From Oscillibacter sp. (GTDB taxonomy: Bacteria; Bacillota; Clostridia; Oscillospirales; Oscillospiraceae): a DNA stretch of 30,286 nt. The notes under the pieces were generated by a model that saw nothing but the letters and a program-made list of their open reading frames with translations, searched no databases and was not told where the DNA came from. A program made the position numbers and the translations under genes. Below, in pieces: positions 6,657 to 15,384 of the stretch (positions are counted from its first letter, which is position 1; each line of letters starts with the position of its first letter). The stretch is taken from contig DPGF01000126.1 in the NCBI GenBank assembly GCA_003522105.1, positions 1 to 30,286 of the forward strand. Reading direction: 5' to 3'.

Positions 6657-8045
6657 TTACGATTCGCTCTTCGGCGCGGTGTTTTCGCCGCCCTGACCGC
6701 CGCTTCTGCGGCGGCCTCTGCCGCCGCGATGACTGCGGCGGCGCGGCTTGTTCTCGCCGCCCTCTCCTGCGCCCTCGGCCTTCGGCGGACGGGGAGGACG
6801 CGGCGCTTTCGGCGCGTCGGGATTTTCGTTGTTCGGCTTATTTTGCCGCGGGGCGCGGCGCTCGCCGTTTTTCTCGGTGCTGCGGTCGGGACGCTCACGG
6901 CGTCCGCCGTTTGCCTTCTCGCTGCGCTGCGGCTTTTCGCTGCGGCTTTCTGCATTCTTTTCCTGGGCTTCGGCCTTTTCGCCACCCCCTGCATGGCCCT
7001 TGCCGCGGCCTCTGCCGCCGCGATGTCCTCTGCCGCCGCGGCGTGAGCGGTGCTTTTCGGTTTCTTCCTCTGCGTCCGCATCGTCTTTTGCGGCAGGAGG
7101 CGCCCACTGTTCGGGCGGAACGATGGGCTTGGCGGAGGAGAAAAAGCTCGGCGTGAGCTGCAGCTCTTCCTCTTCGGGCTCCTGATAGCGCTCAGGCAGC
7201 GTCGTGGGGATCTCGATGCCGTCGCGCGAGCCCTTGCCGTTGCGCAGCACCTGGATCTCACAGGTGCGGTAGCGCTTGGGGCCTTCGTTCTGCCCGTCGA
7301 GCCGCACGAGTACCTGCTCGCGCAGAATGTCCACGCTGCTCACGTTGCCGAGACCGTCGGGCGTTGCCACGAACGATTCTGCCTTCGGACAGCGGCGCAC
7401 CGCGTCCTCATAGGCGTTCTGCTCATATTTGAGGCAGCACATGAGGCGGCCGCAGGTGCCGGAGATCTTGGTTGGGTTCAGGCTGAGGTTCTGCGTCTTG
7501 GCCATCTTGATGGACACGGGGACAAAATCGTCCAGAAACTGCGAGCAGCAGAAGGGCCGGCCGCAGATGCCGAGACCGCCGAGCATCTTTGCCTCGTCGC
7601 GCACGCCGATCTGCCGCAGCTCGATGCGCGCGCGGAACACGCCGGCTAAGTCACGCACAAGCTCGCGGAAGTCTACGCGCCCGTCAGACGTGAAGAAAAA
7701 GATGATCTTGCTGCCGTCAAAGTTGCTCTCCACGCGCACGAGCTTCATGTCGAGCCCGCGCTCTAAGATCTTCTTCTGGCAGACCTCAAAGGCGTTTTTC
7801 TCCCGGCTCTTGTTGTAGGCATAGGTGCGGTCATCGTTCTCTGTCGCCACGCGCACAAGCGGGCGCAGCGGCTGGACAACAGCGTCGTCTGCTACCTCGT
7901 GGTTGCCCGAGACGCAGTGGGCGTACTCGAGCCCCTGCGCGGTCTCGACGATGACGAACTCATTGGGCTCGACTGCGATGCCGTGCGGGTCAAAATAATA
8001 TTCTTTGCATCCGCCGCGAAAGCGGACTCCGATCACTTCTGTCAA
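6657..8045 (-). CDS. ricT: RicT/YaaT (PSP1 domain) with a long RGG-rich C-terminal tail
   Basis: This is a 462-residue protein. The first 275 or so residues are a PSP1-domain RicT (YaaT), in Bacillus part of the RicA-RicF-RicT iron-sulfur complex that promotes mRNA processing by RNase Y. The cysteine clusters GICGRPFCC (Cys161, 166, 167) and GTCGRLMCC (Cys198, 203, 204) are intact. From about residue 300 to the end the protein is low-complexity, rich in R, G, E, K and P, with RGGRGHRGGRGRG-type and RSHRGGRGRRR stretches. This suggests an added disordered RNA-binding tail. The start is TTG, read within a TTGA overlap with the holB stop, and GGAGG lies 7 bases upstream. A holB-ricT order is a common Firmicutes arrangement. 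Confidence 0.95.
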   Translation of the reverse strand: MTEVIGVRFRGGCKEYYFDPHGIAVEPNEFVIVETAQGLEYAHCVSGNHEVADDAVVQPLRPLVRVATENDDRTYAYNKSREKNAFEVCQKKILERGLDMKLVRVESNFDGSKIIFFFTSDGRVDFRELVRDLAGVFRARIELRQIGVRDEAKMLGGLGICGRPFCCSQFLDDFVPVSIKMAKTQNLSLNPTKISGTCGRLMCCLKYEQNAYEDAVRRCPKAESFVATPDGLGNVSSVDILREQVLVRLDGQNEGPKRYRTCEIQVLRNGKGSRDGIEIPTTLPERYQEPEEEELQLTPSFFSSAKPIVPPEQWAPPAAKDDADAEEETEKHRSRRGGRGHRGGRGRGKGHAGGGEKAEAQEKNAESRSEKPQRSEKANGGRRERPDRSTEKNGERRAPRQNKPNNENPDAPKAPRPPRPPKAEGAGEGGENKPRRRSHRGGRGRRRSGGQGGENTAPKSES

Positions 8046-8908
8046 AGGATTTCCTCCAATTCAACGGCGAAGCCGCCCAGTGTGGGGCCAACGCCGACGT
8101 TATAGGTGCATTTGCTGCGATATTCCTGCAATAGATCTATTGTGCCGAGTAATTTCGCTTTTGTCAAGCGAGAAGCAAGCAGCCGCGCCGCCCTCACTTC
8201 ACATTCCGGTACGCTCACGCCATACTGCCCCAGCAGGGCGGACGAGAGCAGCAAGCGCGTTTCCTCAAAAAGCGAGGACAAATCGTCGCGCGACACCTTC
8301 TGCGTTTCCAGCTTTGCAAGGAACGCCGCGCGGGACGCATGCGACCCCTCGGCGATCAGACGCGCAAGTTCCAGCGAGCGCTCCCCCGGCGCGTCCGCTT
8401 CCTGCGAAACCGGAGAGAGCTTGACCTCCACGCAGCGCGAGCGAATGGTTTGCAAAAGCACGGCAGGATTCTCCGCACAGAAGAAAAACGCCGCGTAGGC
8501 GGGGCCTTCCTCCACCAGCTTTAAGAGGACATTCTGATCCTTCTCGGTCAGGATGGTGCAGTCCTCAAAGATGTAGACCTTGCGCGCGCCCTCGTTCGGG
8601 CGAATGAAGGCATCGGCACGCATTGCGCGCACCGTGTCGACCGAAAGCTCCTTGTGCTCTGCGTCGCGCACGAACGAAACATCGGGGTGAATGTCCTGCA
8701 CCACCTTGCGGCAGGCGGGGCAGGTAAGGCAGGGCTTATGCTGGGCAGTACACTCCATCGCGGCGGCAGTATAGCGCGCGGCGGCAACGCGGTCGCCGCT
8801 TCCGCTGAAGATGAGCGCGTGCGGCAGCGCGCCGCGTCCGGCGGCAACGCGGAGACGCGCGGCGGTATCGGTTTTTGCAAATTCCAAAAGCTCCATTGAA
8901 TGCTCCAT
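8042..8908 (-). CDS. holB: DNA polymerase III delta' subunit
   Basis: This is a 288-residue clamp-loader subunit. A Cys4 zinc-binding site sits at residues 53, 60, 63 and 66 (CTAQHKPCLTCPAC). The nucleotide-binding loop is degenerate (SGSGDR instead of a Walker A), as expected for delta'. The NVLLKLVEE helix and the SRC motif in TIRSRCVEV match the family. The ATG at 8908 was chosen because a good promoter lies about 45 bases upstream and AAGAGAG precedes it; a second ATG 12 bases later is possible. An upstream extension in the same frame would overlap the promoter. The stop overlaps the TTG start of ricT by 4 bases, so the two are translationally coupled. Confidence 0.92.
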   Translation of the reverse strand: MEHSMELLEFAKTDTAARLRVAAGRGALPHALIFSGSGDRVAAARYTAAAMECTAQHKPCLTCPACRKVVQDIHPDVSFVRDAEHKELSVDTVRAMRADAFIRPNEGARKVYIFEDCTILTEKDQNVLLKLVEEGPAYAAFFFCAENPAVLLQTIRSRCVEVKLSPVSQEADAPGERSLELARLIAEGSHASRAAFLAKLETQKVSRDDLSSLFEETRLLLSSALLGQYGVSVPECEVRAARLLASRLTKAKLLGTIDLLQEYRSKCTYNVGVGPTLGGFAVELEEIL

Positions 8909-8950
8909 GCTCTCTTGCTCTGCGCGCGGCGGGCGCGCAAATATAAAAAT

Positions 8951-8979
8951 AGTATATCGCAAAACCGCGGCGCTTGCAA
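8951..8979 (-). promoter_or_regulatory. Promoter of holB-ricT
   Basis: On the minus strand the -35 TTGCAA (8974-8979) and -10 TATACT (8951-8956) are separated by 17 bases. Its position excludes translation from ATGs further upstream. Confidence 0.78.
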
Positions 8980-9082
8980 GAAAATCTGCATCCGCGCGGC
9001 AAAAACGGGACGAATCCGCACCAAAGAATGTCGCGCGGCGGAAAAAAAGAATGAGATTCGACAAAAATTTCACAACTTATTA

Positions 9083-9111
9083 TTGAAAGTCGGTGATTTT
9101 CTGTCTATAAT
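9083..9111 (+). promoter_or_regulatory. Near-consensus sigma-A promoter of ppdK
   Basis: The -35 TTGAAA (9083-9088), a 17-base spacer and a perfect -10 TATAAT (9106-9111). It is the closest match to consensus in the window, in keeping with high expression of ppdK. The leader is about 50 bases. Confidence 0.85.
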
Positions 9112-9166
9112 AATATGGCTTGATAATAAATCACTCAGCGATACATTTTTAAATGGAGGAAAACCT

Positions 9167-11803
9167 ATGAGCAAAAAGTATGTCTATCTGTTCTCGGAAG
9201 GTAACGCGAGCATGCGTGAGCTTCTGGGCGGCAAGGGCGCGAACCTTGCTGAGATGACCAACATCGGTCTGCCCGTTCCCCAGGGTTTCACCATCACCAC
9301 CGAGGCCTGCACTCAGTACTATGAGGACGGCCGCAAGATCAACGACGAGATCATGGCGCAGATCATGGAATTCGTCGGCAAGATGGAAGAAATTAACGGC
9401 AAGAAGTTCGGCGATCTGAAGAACCCCCTGCTCGTCTCCGTCCGTTCCGGCGCACGCGCTTCCATGCCCGGCATGATGGACACCATCCTGAACCTCGGTC
9501 TGAACGACGAGGTCGTTGCCGCTATGATCGCAGGCAACCCCGATCCCAACTTCGAGCGCTTCGTTTACGACTCTTATCGCCGCTTCATCCAGATGTTCTC
9601 CGATGTCGTTATGGAAGTGGGCAAGAAGTACTTTGAGCAGCTCATTGACGCGATGAAGGAAAAGCGCGGCGTCAAGCTCGACGTTGAGCTGACCGCGGCC
9701 GACCTCAAGGAGCTCGCCGAGCAGTTCAAGGCCGAGTATAAGCAGCAGATCGGCGAGGACTTCCCCTCCGACCCCAAGGCCCAGCTGTACGAGGCCATTC
9801 GCGCCGTGTTCCGCTCCTGGGACAACCCGCGCGCGAACGTCTATCGCCGCGACAATGATATTCCCTATTCCTGGGGTACTGCCGTCAACGTCATGCCGAT
9901 GGTCTTCGGCAACCTGAATGAGAATTCCGGTACCGGCGTTGCCTTCACCCGTGACCCCGCCACCGGCGAGAAGAAGCTCATGGGCGAGTTCCTGACCAAT
10001 GCCCAGGGCGAGGACGTCGTCGCCGGCGTCCGCACCCCGATGCCCATCTCCCAGATGGAGGCGAAGTTCCCCCAGGCCTACGCCGACTTCGTCAAGGTCT
10101 GCGACCTGCTCGAGGATCACTACCGCGACATGCAGGACATGGAGTTCACCGTCGAGAACGGCAAGCTCTACATGCTCCAGTGCCGCAGCGGTAAGCGTAC
10201 CGCGCAGGCTGCTCTCAAGATCGCCTGCGACCTCGTCGACGAGGGTATGATCGACGAGAAGAAGGCGGTCTCCATGATCGAGCCCCGCAACCTCGACACC
10301 CTGCTCCATCCCCAGTTCGACGCTGCCGCGCTCAAGGCGGCTCCCGCTGTCGGCAAGGCGCTGCCCGCCTCCCCCGGCGCTGCCTGCGGCAAGATCGTCT
10401 TCTCTGCCGAGGACGCCAAGGAGTGGCAGGAGCGCGGCGAGAAGGTCGTTCTCGTCCGTCTCGAGACCTCCCCGGAGGACATCGAGGGCATGAAGGCCGC
10501 TCAGGGTATCCTGACCGTCCGCGGCGGTATGACCTCCCACGCGGCTGTCGTCGCGCGCGGCATGGGTAAGTGCTGCGTTTCCGGCTGCGGCGAGATCAAG
10601 ATGGACGAGGAGAACAAGAAGTTCGAGCTCGCCGGCAAGACCTATCACGAGGGCGACTTCATCTCTCTCGACGGTTCCACCGGTAACATCTACGACGGCA
10701 TCATCCCCACGGTCGACGCCACCATCGGCGGCGAGTTCGGCCGCGTCATGGCATGGGCCGACAAGTATCGCCGTCTGGGTGTTCGCACCAACGCCGATAA
10801 CCCGCATGATACCGAGCAGGCCGTGAAGTTCGGCGCCGAGGGCATTGGCCTCTGCCGTACTGAGCACATGTTCTTCCTGCCCGACCGTATCCCCGCCATC
10901 CGCGAGATGATCTGCTCCGACACCGTTGAGCAGCGCGAGAAGGCGCTGGCCAAGCTCGAGCCGATGCAGCAGGGCGACTTTGAAGCCATGTATATCGCCC
11001 TCGAGGGCCGTCCGATGACCGTTCGCTTCCTCGATCCCCCTCTGCACGAGTTCGTTCCCACCGACGAAGCTGACATTGCCCACCTCGCCAGGGACATGGG
11101 CAAGAGCGTTGAGGAGATCAAGAACATCATCGCCTCCCTGCATGAGTTCAACCCCATGATGGGTCACCGTGGCTGCCGCCTGGCCGTCACCTTCCCCGAG
11201 ATCGCTGCCATGCAGACCCGCGCGGTCATCAAGGCTGCGCTCAACGTCAGCGCCGCGCACCCCGAGTGGAACATGGTTCCCGAGATCATGATCCCGCTCG
11301 TTGGCGAGGTCAAGGAGCTCAAGTACGTTAAGGACGTCGTCGTCGAGATCGCTGACAAGCTGATCGCCGAGGCCGGCAGCTCCATGAAGTACAAGGTCGG
11401 CACCATGATTGAGATCCCGCGCGCCGCTCTGACCGCAGACGAGATCGCCAAGGAAGCGGACTTCTTCTCCTTCGGTACCAACGACCTCACTCAGATGACC
11501 TTCGGCTTCTCTCGTGACGACGCCGGCAAGTTCCTTGGCGCGTACTACGACAAGAAGATCTACGAGAGCGATCCGTTCGCCCGCCTCGACCAGGTCGGCG
11601 TCGGCAAGCTCGTTGCCATGGCGGCAAAGCTCGGCCGCGAGTCCAACCCCGACATCCACCTCGGCATCTGCGGCGAGCACGGCGGCGACCCCATGTCCGT
11701 CGAGTTCTGCCACAAGGTCGGCCTGGACTATGTCTCCTGCAGCCCGTTCCGCGTGCCCATCGCCCGCCTCGCCGCCGCACAGGCTGCCATCAAGGAAATG
11801 TAA
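9167..11803 (+). CDS. ppdK: Pyruvate, phosphate dikinase
   Basis: This is an 878-residue enzyme that interconverts pyruvate, ATP and phosphate with PEP, AMP and pyrophosphate, central to energy conservation in many anaerobes. The N-terminal ATP-grasp domain begins GGKGANLAEM. The phosphohistidine domain carries GGMTSHAAVVARGMGK with catalytic His458, and the TIM-barrel PEP/pyruvate domain carries GICGEHGGD with catalytic Cys835. Length is standard. The start ATG has TGGAGGA about 7 bases upstream; upstream in-frame ATGs would overlap the promoter. Codon use is strongly biased to C-ending codons, more than in neighbouring genes, which fits very high expression. It is a monocistronic unit ending in a bidirectional terminator. 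Confidence 0.98.
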   Translation: MSKKYVYLFSEGNASMRELLGGKGANLAEMTNIGLPVPQGFTITTEACTQYYEDGRKINDEIMAQIMEFVGKMEEINGKKFGDLKNPLLVSVRSGARASMPGMMDTILNLGLNDEVVAAMIAGNPDPNFERFVYDSYRRFIQMFSDVVMEVGKKYFEQLIDAMKEKRGVKLDVELTAADLKELAEQFKAEYKQQIGEDFPSDPKAQLYEAIRAVFRSWDNPRANVYRRDNDIPYSWGTAVNVMPMVFGNLNENSGTGVAFTRDPATGEKKLMGEFLTNAQGEDVVAGVRTPMPISQMEAKFPQAYADFVKVCDLLEDHYRDMQDMEFTVENGKLYMLQCRSGKRTAQAALKIACDLVDEGMIDEKKAVSMIEPRNLDTLLHPQFDAAALKAAPAVGKALPASPGAACGKIVFSAEDAKEWQERGEKVVLVRLETSPEDIEGMKAAQGILTVRGGMTSHAAVVARGMGKCCVSGCGEIKMDEENKKFELAGKTYHEGDFISLDGSTGNIYDGIIPTVDATIGGEFGRVMAWADKYRRLGVRTNADNPHDTEQAVKFGAEGIGLCRTEHMFFLPDRIPAIREMICSDTVEQREKALAKLEPMQQGDFEAMYIALEGRPMTVRFLDPPLHEFVPTDEADIAHLARDMGKSVEEIKNIIASLHEFNPMMGHRGCRLAVTFPEIAAMQTRAVIKAALNVSAAHPEWNMVPEIMIPLVGEVKELKYVKDVVVEIADKLIAEAGSSMKYKVGTMIEIPRAALTADEIAKEADFFSFGTNDLTQMTFGFSRDDAGKFLGAYYDKKIYESDPFARLDQVGVGKLVAMAAKLGRESNPDIHLGICGEHGGDPMSVEFCHKVGLDYVSCSPFRVPIARLAAAQAAIKEM

Positions 11804-11833
11804 GTTTCCCGCGCGGTAAGATAAACGCATAAC

Positions 11834-11869
11834 AACAAGCCTCCGGTCATTTGACCGGAGGCTTGTTTT
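11834..11869. terminator. Bidirectional terminator between ppdK and the transporter gene
   Basis: Perfect 16-bp arms (11834-11849 with 11852-11867) with a TT loop and a T run after them. The A-rich foot also gives T residues on the minus strand. It lies 30 bases after ppdK, between two convergent genes. Confidence 0.92.
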
Positions 11870-11904
11870 CTGTTCAGGGGGAAAAAGCGGTGCGGCGTGC
11901 TCTC

Positions 11905-13308
11905 TCAGCCGGCGAAGATCAGGCTGCCAAGACCTGTGGAGGTCAAAAACAGAATGAGCATGACCACGGGAACAACGTAGCGCATCATCACGCTGTAGAG
12001 CTTTGCGCGGCGGAAGTGCTCGCCGTTTTTCTCGACCTCGGCGATGATCCACTTCGGCCCCACGACCCAGCCGACCAAAATGCTCGTCAGCAGGCTGATG
12101 AAGGGCATGAGGAAACTGTTGCTGATGTAGTCCATCACGTCGAGCAGCTGCGCGGTCGAACCGTTGGGCAGCGGCAGCTCGAAGTAGAGCGCGTTGTAAC
12201 CCAGGCAGATGAGAACTGCCGTGACGAGAGAGTAGACGCCGACGACGGCGCACATCTCCTTGCGCGACTTGTGGAAGATCTCCATGCAGTTGGCAACGAG
12301 CGTCTCCATGACGGACACACAGCTCGTCAGCGCGGCGAAACCAAGCGCGAGGAAGAACACCGCGCCAATGACGCGCCCCACGCCGCCCATCGCGGCAAAG
12401 ACCTTCGGCAGGCTGATGAACGTCAGGCTCGGGCCGCTGGCCATGCCCTCGGTGCCGAGGAAAACATAGACCGCCGGAATGATCATCAGACCTGCGAGGA
12501 AGGCAACGCCCGTGTCGAAAATTTCGATCTGGTTGTTGGCCTTGTTGAGGTCAACATCGTCCTTGACGTAACTGCCGTAGGTGATCATGATGCCCATGCT
12601 CACGCTGAGGGAAAAGAAGAGCTGGCTCATCGCGTCAAGCACGATGTTCAGGAAACGCGGGACGGTCAGCCCCGTGAAGTCGGGCTTGATGTAGACAAGG
12701 AAGCCCTCCATGCCCGTGCGCGTCACGCCGCTCTCGTCCGTGTAGCTGAGCGTGAGCGAGAAGATCGCAATGCCGATGATGAGAAGCAGCAGTCCCGGCA
12801 TAATGTAGCGCGAAAACTTTTCAATGCCCTTTTCCACGCCGCAGTACACGACCCACGCCGTCAGCGCGAGGAAGAGCAGCATAAAGACGATGGGGGAGAC
12901 AGGGGAGGTGATGAAGGAGGTGAAAAAGCCGTCCTGCGCCGCCGCGCTGCCGCCCGAGAAGAGGTAGAGGGCAAAATACTTCGTGATCCAGCCGCCGATG
13001 ACGGAGTAATACGTCATGATAAGCGTGGGGACAAGGAAGGTGAGATAGCCCAGAAAGCGCCACTTCTTGTTGAGCGTTGCAAAGGCGTTCAGCGCGTTCT
13101 GCTTCGTGCGGCGGCCGATGGCGACGTCGGTCGTGAGCAGGGTAAAGCCGAAGGTCAGCACCAGCACAAGGTAAATGAGCAGAAAAAGACCGCCGCCGTC
13201 CTTGGCGCAGAGGTAGGGGAAGCGCCAGATGTTGCCGACGCCTACCGCGCTGCCGGCTGCGGCCAGCACAAAGCCGAGCGAGCCGCTGAAACTACTGCTT
13301 TTCTTCAT
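11905..13308 (-). CDS. Sodium-dependent transporter of the NSS/SNF family
   Basis: This is a 467-residue multi-pass membrane protein of the neurotransmitter:sodium symporter family, which imports amino acids or related amines using sodium. The first helix carries the family signature GSAVGVGNIWRFPYL at about residues 18-32, which contains the unwound region that binds sodium and substrate. About 11-12 hydrophobic segments follow, the usual range for bacterial members. Substrate cannot be deduced. The start at 13308 (MKKSSSFSGSLGF) was chosen because it begins just before the first helix and lies about 40 bases after a strong promoter; the ribosome site AGAAGAGAA is only moderate. Confidence 0.93.
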   Translation of the reverse strand: MKKSSSFSGSLGFVLAAAGSAVGVGNIWRFPYLCAKDGGGLFLLIYLVLVLTFGFTLLTTDVAIGRRTKQNALNAFATLNKKWRFLGYLTFLVPTLIMTYYSVIGGWITKYFALYLFSGGSAAAQDGFFTSFITSPVSPIVFMLLFLALTAWVVYCGVEKGIEKFSRYIMPGLLLLIIGIAIFSLTLSYTDESGVTRTGMEGFLVYIKPDFTGLTVPRFLNIVLDAMSQLFFSLSVSMGIMITYGSYVKDDVDLNKANNQIEIFDTGVAFLAGLMIIPAVYVFLGTEGMASGPSLTFISLPKVFAAMGGVGRVIGAVFFLALGFAALTSCVSVMETLVANCMEIFHKSRKEMCAVVGVYSLVTAVLICLGYNALYFELPLPNGSTAQLLDVMDYISNSFLMPFISLLTSILVGWVVGPKWIIAEVEKNGEHFRRAKLYSVMMRYVVPVVMLILFLTSTGLGSLIFAG

Positions 13309-13350
13309 GTTCGATTCTCTTCTTTCATATAAAACTAATACTAATGCCCC

Positions 13351-13378
13351 ATTATAGCAGAAAGAATGGAATTGGCAA
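13351..13378 (-). promoter_or_regulatory. Promoter of the NSS transporter gene
   Basis: On the minus strand the -35 TTGCCA (13373-13378), a 16-base spacer and the -10 TATAAT (13351-13356) with a TGC extended -10. Confidence 0.82.
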
Positions 13379-13420
13379 GAGGGGAAAGAGTCAAAATGCA
13401 GGAAATCTTGCGAAAAAACG

Positions 13421-13458
13421 AAAAAATATCTCACCAACGGCGGGTTGATGAGATATTT
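13421..13458 (-). terminator. Intrinsic terminator of ftsH
   Basis: Arms AAATATCTCA/TGAGATATTT (13424-13433 with 13449-13458) continue after one mismatch into CAAC/GTTG with a 5-base loop. On the minus strand a T run follows. It lies about 20 bases after the ftsH stop. Confidence 0.87.
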
Positions 13459-13476
13459 CATTCATTCATAGAAAGA

Positions 13477-15327
13477 TTAGATTTTGTCACTCTCGGTATT
13501 TTGGGGGGTAAAAACGGCCTCAAATTCCTCGGCGCTCATCGTTTCGTGCGCAAGCAGGAACTCGGCAACGGCGATGAGGTGCGCCCGATCACGCATGAGG
13601 ATATCCTCGCAGCGCTCGTAGGCAGCGTCGACAATGGATTTGACTTCCTCGTCGATCTGCGCGGCGACCTGCTCGGAATAGGGCTTGGCCTGCGCCATCG
13701 AGCGGCCGATGAAGATCTCATCGTGGCCGGATTCAAACGAAATGGAGCCGAGCCTTTCGCTCATGCCGTACACCGTGACCATCTTGCGCGCGATCTGCGA
13801 GGCACGCTGGATGTCATTCGAGGCGCCGGTCGAAATGTCGCCGAGCATCAGCTTTTCGGCAACGCGGCCGCCGAGCAGCGACACGATCTGCTCTTCCATA
13901 TAGCGCTTGGACTGATACGAGCGATCCTCCGTCGGCAGCGAGATCGTCATGCCGCCCGCGCCGCCGCGCGGGACGATCGTGATTTGGTGCACGGGATCGT
14001 GCGTGGGCAGGGCGTGCATCACGATGGCGTGACCGGCCTCGTGATAGGCGGTGAGCTTGCGCTCGTGCTCGCTCACGACGCGGCTCTTCTTCTCGGGGCC
14101 TGCGATGACCTTGATCTCCGCTTCGGAGAAGTCGGACATCGTGATGAGCTTGCTGCCGCGGCGGGCGGCGAGCAGCGCCGCCTCGTTGCAGAGGTTTTCA
14201 AGGTCTGCGCCCGTGAAGCCGGGCGTGCCCTTGGCGACGGTGGAAAGCTCCACGTCCTCGGCAAGGGGCTTGTTCTTGGCGTGGATCTTCAGGATCTCTT
14301 CGCGGCCGCGAATGTCGGGAAGTCCTACATAAACCTGGCGGTCAAAGCGGCCGGGGCGCAGCAGCGCGGGGTCAAGAATATCGGCGCGGTTCGTTGCCGC
14401 CATGACGACAACGCCCTGATTCGTGCCGAAGCCGTCCATTTCGACGAGCAGCTGGTTGAGCGTCTGCTCGCGCTCGTCGTGTCCGCCGCCGAGACCCGTG
14501 CCGCGCTGGCGGCCGACGGCATCGATCTCGTCAATGAAGATGATGGCCGGGGCGAGCTTTTTCGCCTGTTCAAAGAGGTCGCGCACGCGGCTCGCGCCGA
14601 CGCCGACATACATCTCAACAAAGTCGGAGCCGGAGATCGAGAGGAACTGCACGCCGGCTTCGCCGGCGACCGCGCGCGCCAGCAGTGTCTTGCCCGTGCC
14701 CGGAGGGCCGACGAGCAGCACGCCCTTGGGAATACGCGCGCCGAGGTCGATGAATTTGCCCGGCGCTTTCAAAAAGTCGACGATCTCCTGCAATTCTTCC
14801 TTTTCCTCATCTGCACCGGCAACGTCGGAGAAGGTCGTGGGACGTTTGTTGTCGCCGCCGGTCTTGAAGGAGGCCGTGCCGAATTTTGCCATGCGGTCTC
14901 CGCCGCCGCCCGCAGAGCGGAGGGAGAGGAAGTACCAGATGGCAAAGATGCCGAGCACTGCCAGCACGTAAGGCGCGAACATCGCAACATAATTGATCGA
15001 ATGGTCGGCGGTGAAGTCATAGTCCTCGATGATGCCGTCGGCTTTCTGCTGCTCGATGAGCTCGCCTAAGTCATCGTAGAAGAGCGTTACGCTGAAAAGA
15101 TCTTTTTTAAGCTCCGTTTTCCCGTCGATCGGCTCGCGCAGCTTCATGCGCAGCGTGGTGTCTGTCACCGTGAAGGCGGAGACCTGCTCGGTTTCAAACA
15201 GCTCGCGCACCTCGGCATAGGACGGCTCGGGCTCTGCCGGCTTGCTCATGAAGCCGTAGATGCCGACAAGCACGAGCAGCGCCAGAAGATACGGCAGGAG
15301 ATTGGGACGCTTGGTCTGTTGAGTCAA
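13477..15327 (-). CDS. ftsH: ATP-dependent zinc metalloprotease FtsH
   Basis: This is a 616-residue membrane-bound AAA+ protease that degrades misfolded membrane proteins and regulatory proteins. There is one transmembrane helix at about 10-26 and a second at about 113-134, with the extracytoplasmic domain between. The Walker A GPPGTGKT is at 207-214, Walker B IIFIDE at 262-267, and the second region of homology ends at RPGRFDRQ. The zinc site HEAGH is at 429-433 and the third ligand Asp lies in the GDISTGASND region. The start codon is TTG, preceded by AAGGAGGA 7 bases upstream; no better ATG exists. A terminator-like hairpin separates it from hpt, with no clear promoter between them. Confidence 0.97.
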   Translation of the reverse strand: MTQQTKRPNLLPYLLALLVLVGIYGFMSKPAEPEPSYAEVRELFETEQVSAFTVTDTTLRMKLREPIDGKTELKKDLFSVTLFYDDLGELIEQQKADGIIEDYDFTADHSINYVAMFAPYVLAVLGIFAIWYFLSLRSAGGGGDRMAKFGTASFKTGGDNKRPTTFSDVAGADEEKEELQEIVDFLKAPGKFIDLGARIPKGVLLVGPPGTGKTLLARAVAGEAGVQFLSISGSDFVEMYVGVGASRVRDLFEQAKKLAPAIIFIDEIDAVGRQRGTGLGGGHDEREQTLNQLLVEMDGFGTNQGVVVMAATNRADILDPALLRPGRFDRQVYVGLPDIRGREEILKIHAKNKPLAEDVELSTVAKGTPGFTGADLENLCNEAALLAARRGSKLITMSDFSEAEIKVIAGPEKKSRVVSEHERKLTAYHEAGHAIVMHALPTHDPVHQITIVPRGGAGGMTISLPTEDRSYQSKRYMEEQIVSLLGGRVAEKLMLGDISTGASNDIQRASQIARKMVTVYGMSERLGSISFESGHDEIFIGRSMAQAKPYSEQVAAQIDEEVKSIVDAAYERCEDILMRDRAHLIAVAEFLLAHETMSAEEFEAVFTPQNTESDKI

Positions 15328-15347
15328 TGGGATATCCTCCTTGCATA

Positions 15348-15378
15348 TTCAAAAAAGTGGCCGTGCCACTTTTTTGAA
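15348..15378. terminator. Perfect hairpin between hpt and ftsH
   Basis: Arms TTCAAAAAAGTGGC/GCCACTTTTTTGAA (15348-15361 with 15365-15378) form a perfect 14-bp stem with a 3-base loop. It lies 6 bases after the hpt stop and 20 bases before the ftsH start. It would end or attenuate transcription before ftsH. Confidence 0.85.
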
Positions 15379-15384
15379 CTGGAT

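Noticed and set aside
6657..7110. Long plus-strand frames opposite the ricT tail (6581-7185)
   Set aside because: They are mirror images of the repetitive RGG-coding sequence and have no ribosome sites.
9149..12253. A 1034-codon open frame antisense to ppdK
   Set aside because: It is a shadow of the C-ending codon bias of ppdK, crosses the terminator and the convergent gene, has no ribosome site at its start, and its protein is low in complexity and unlike any family.
13366..15069. A 567-codon plus-strand frame opposite ftsH
   Set aside because: ftsH is complete on the minus strand with all motifs; the opposite frame has no recognisable domain.
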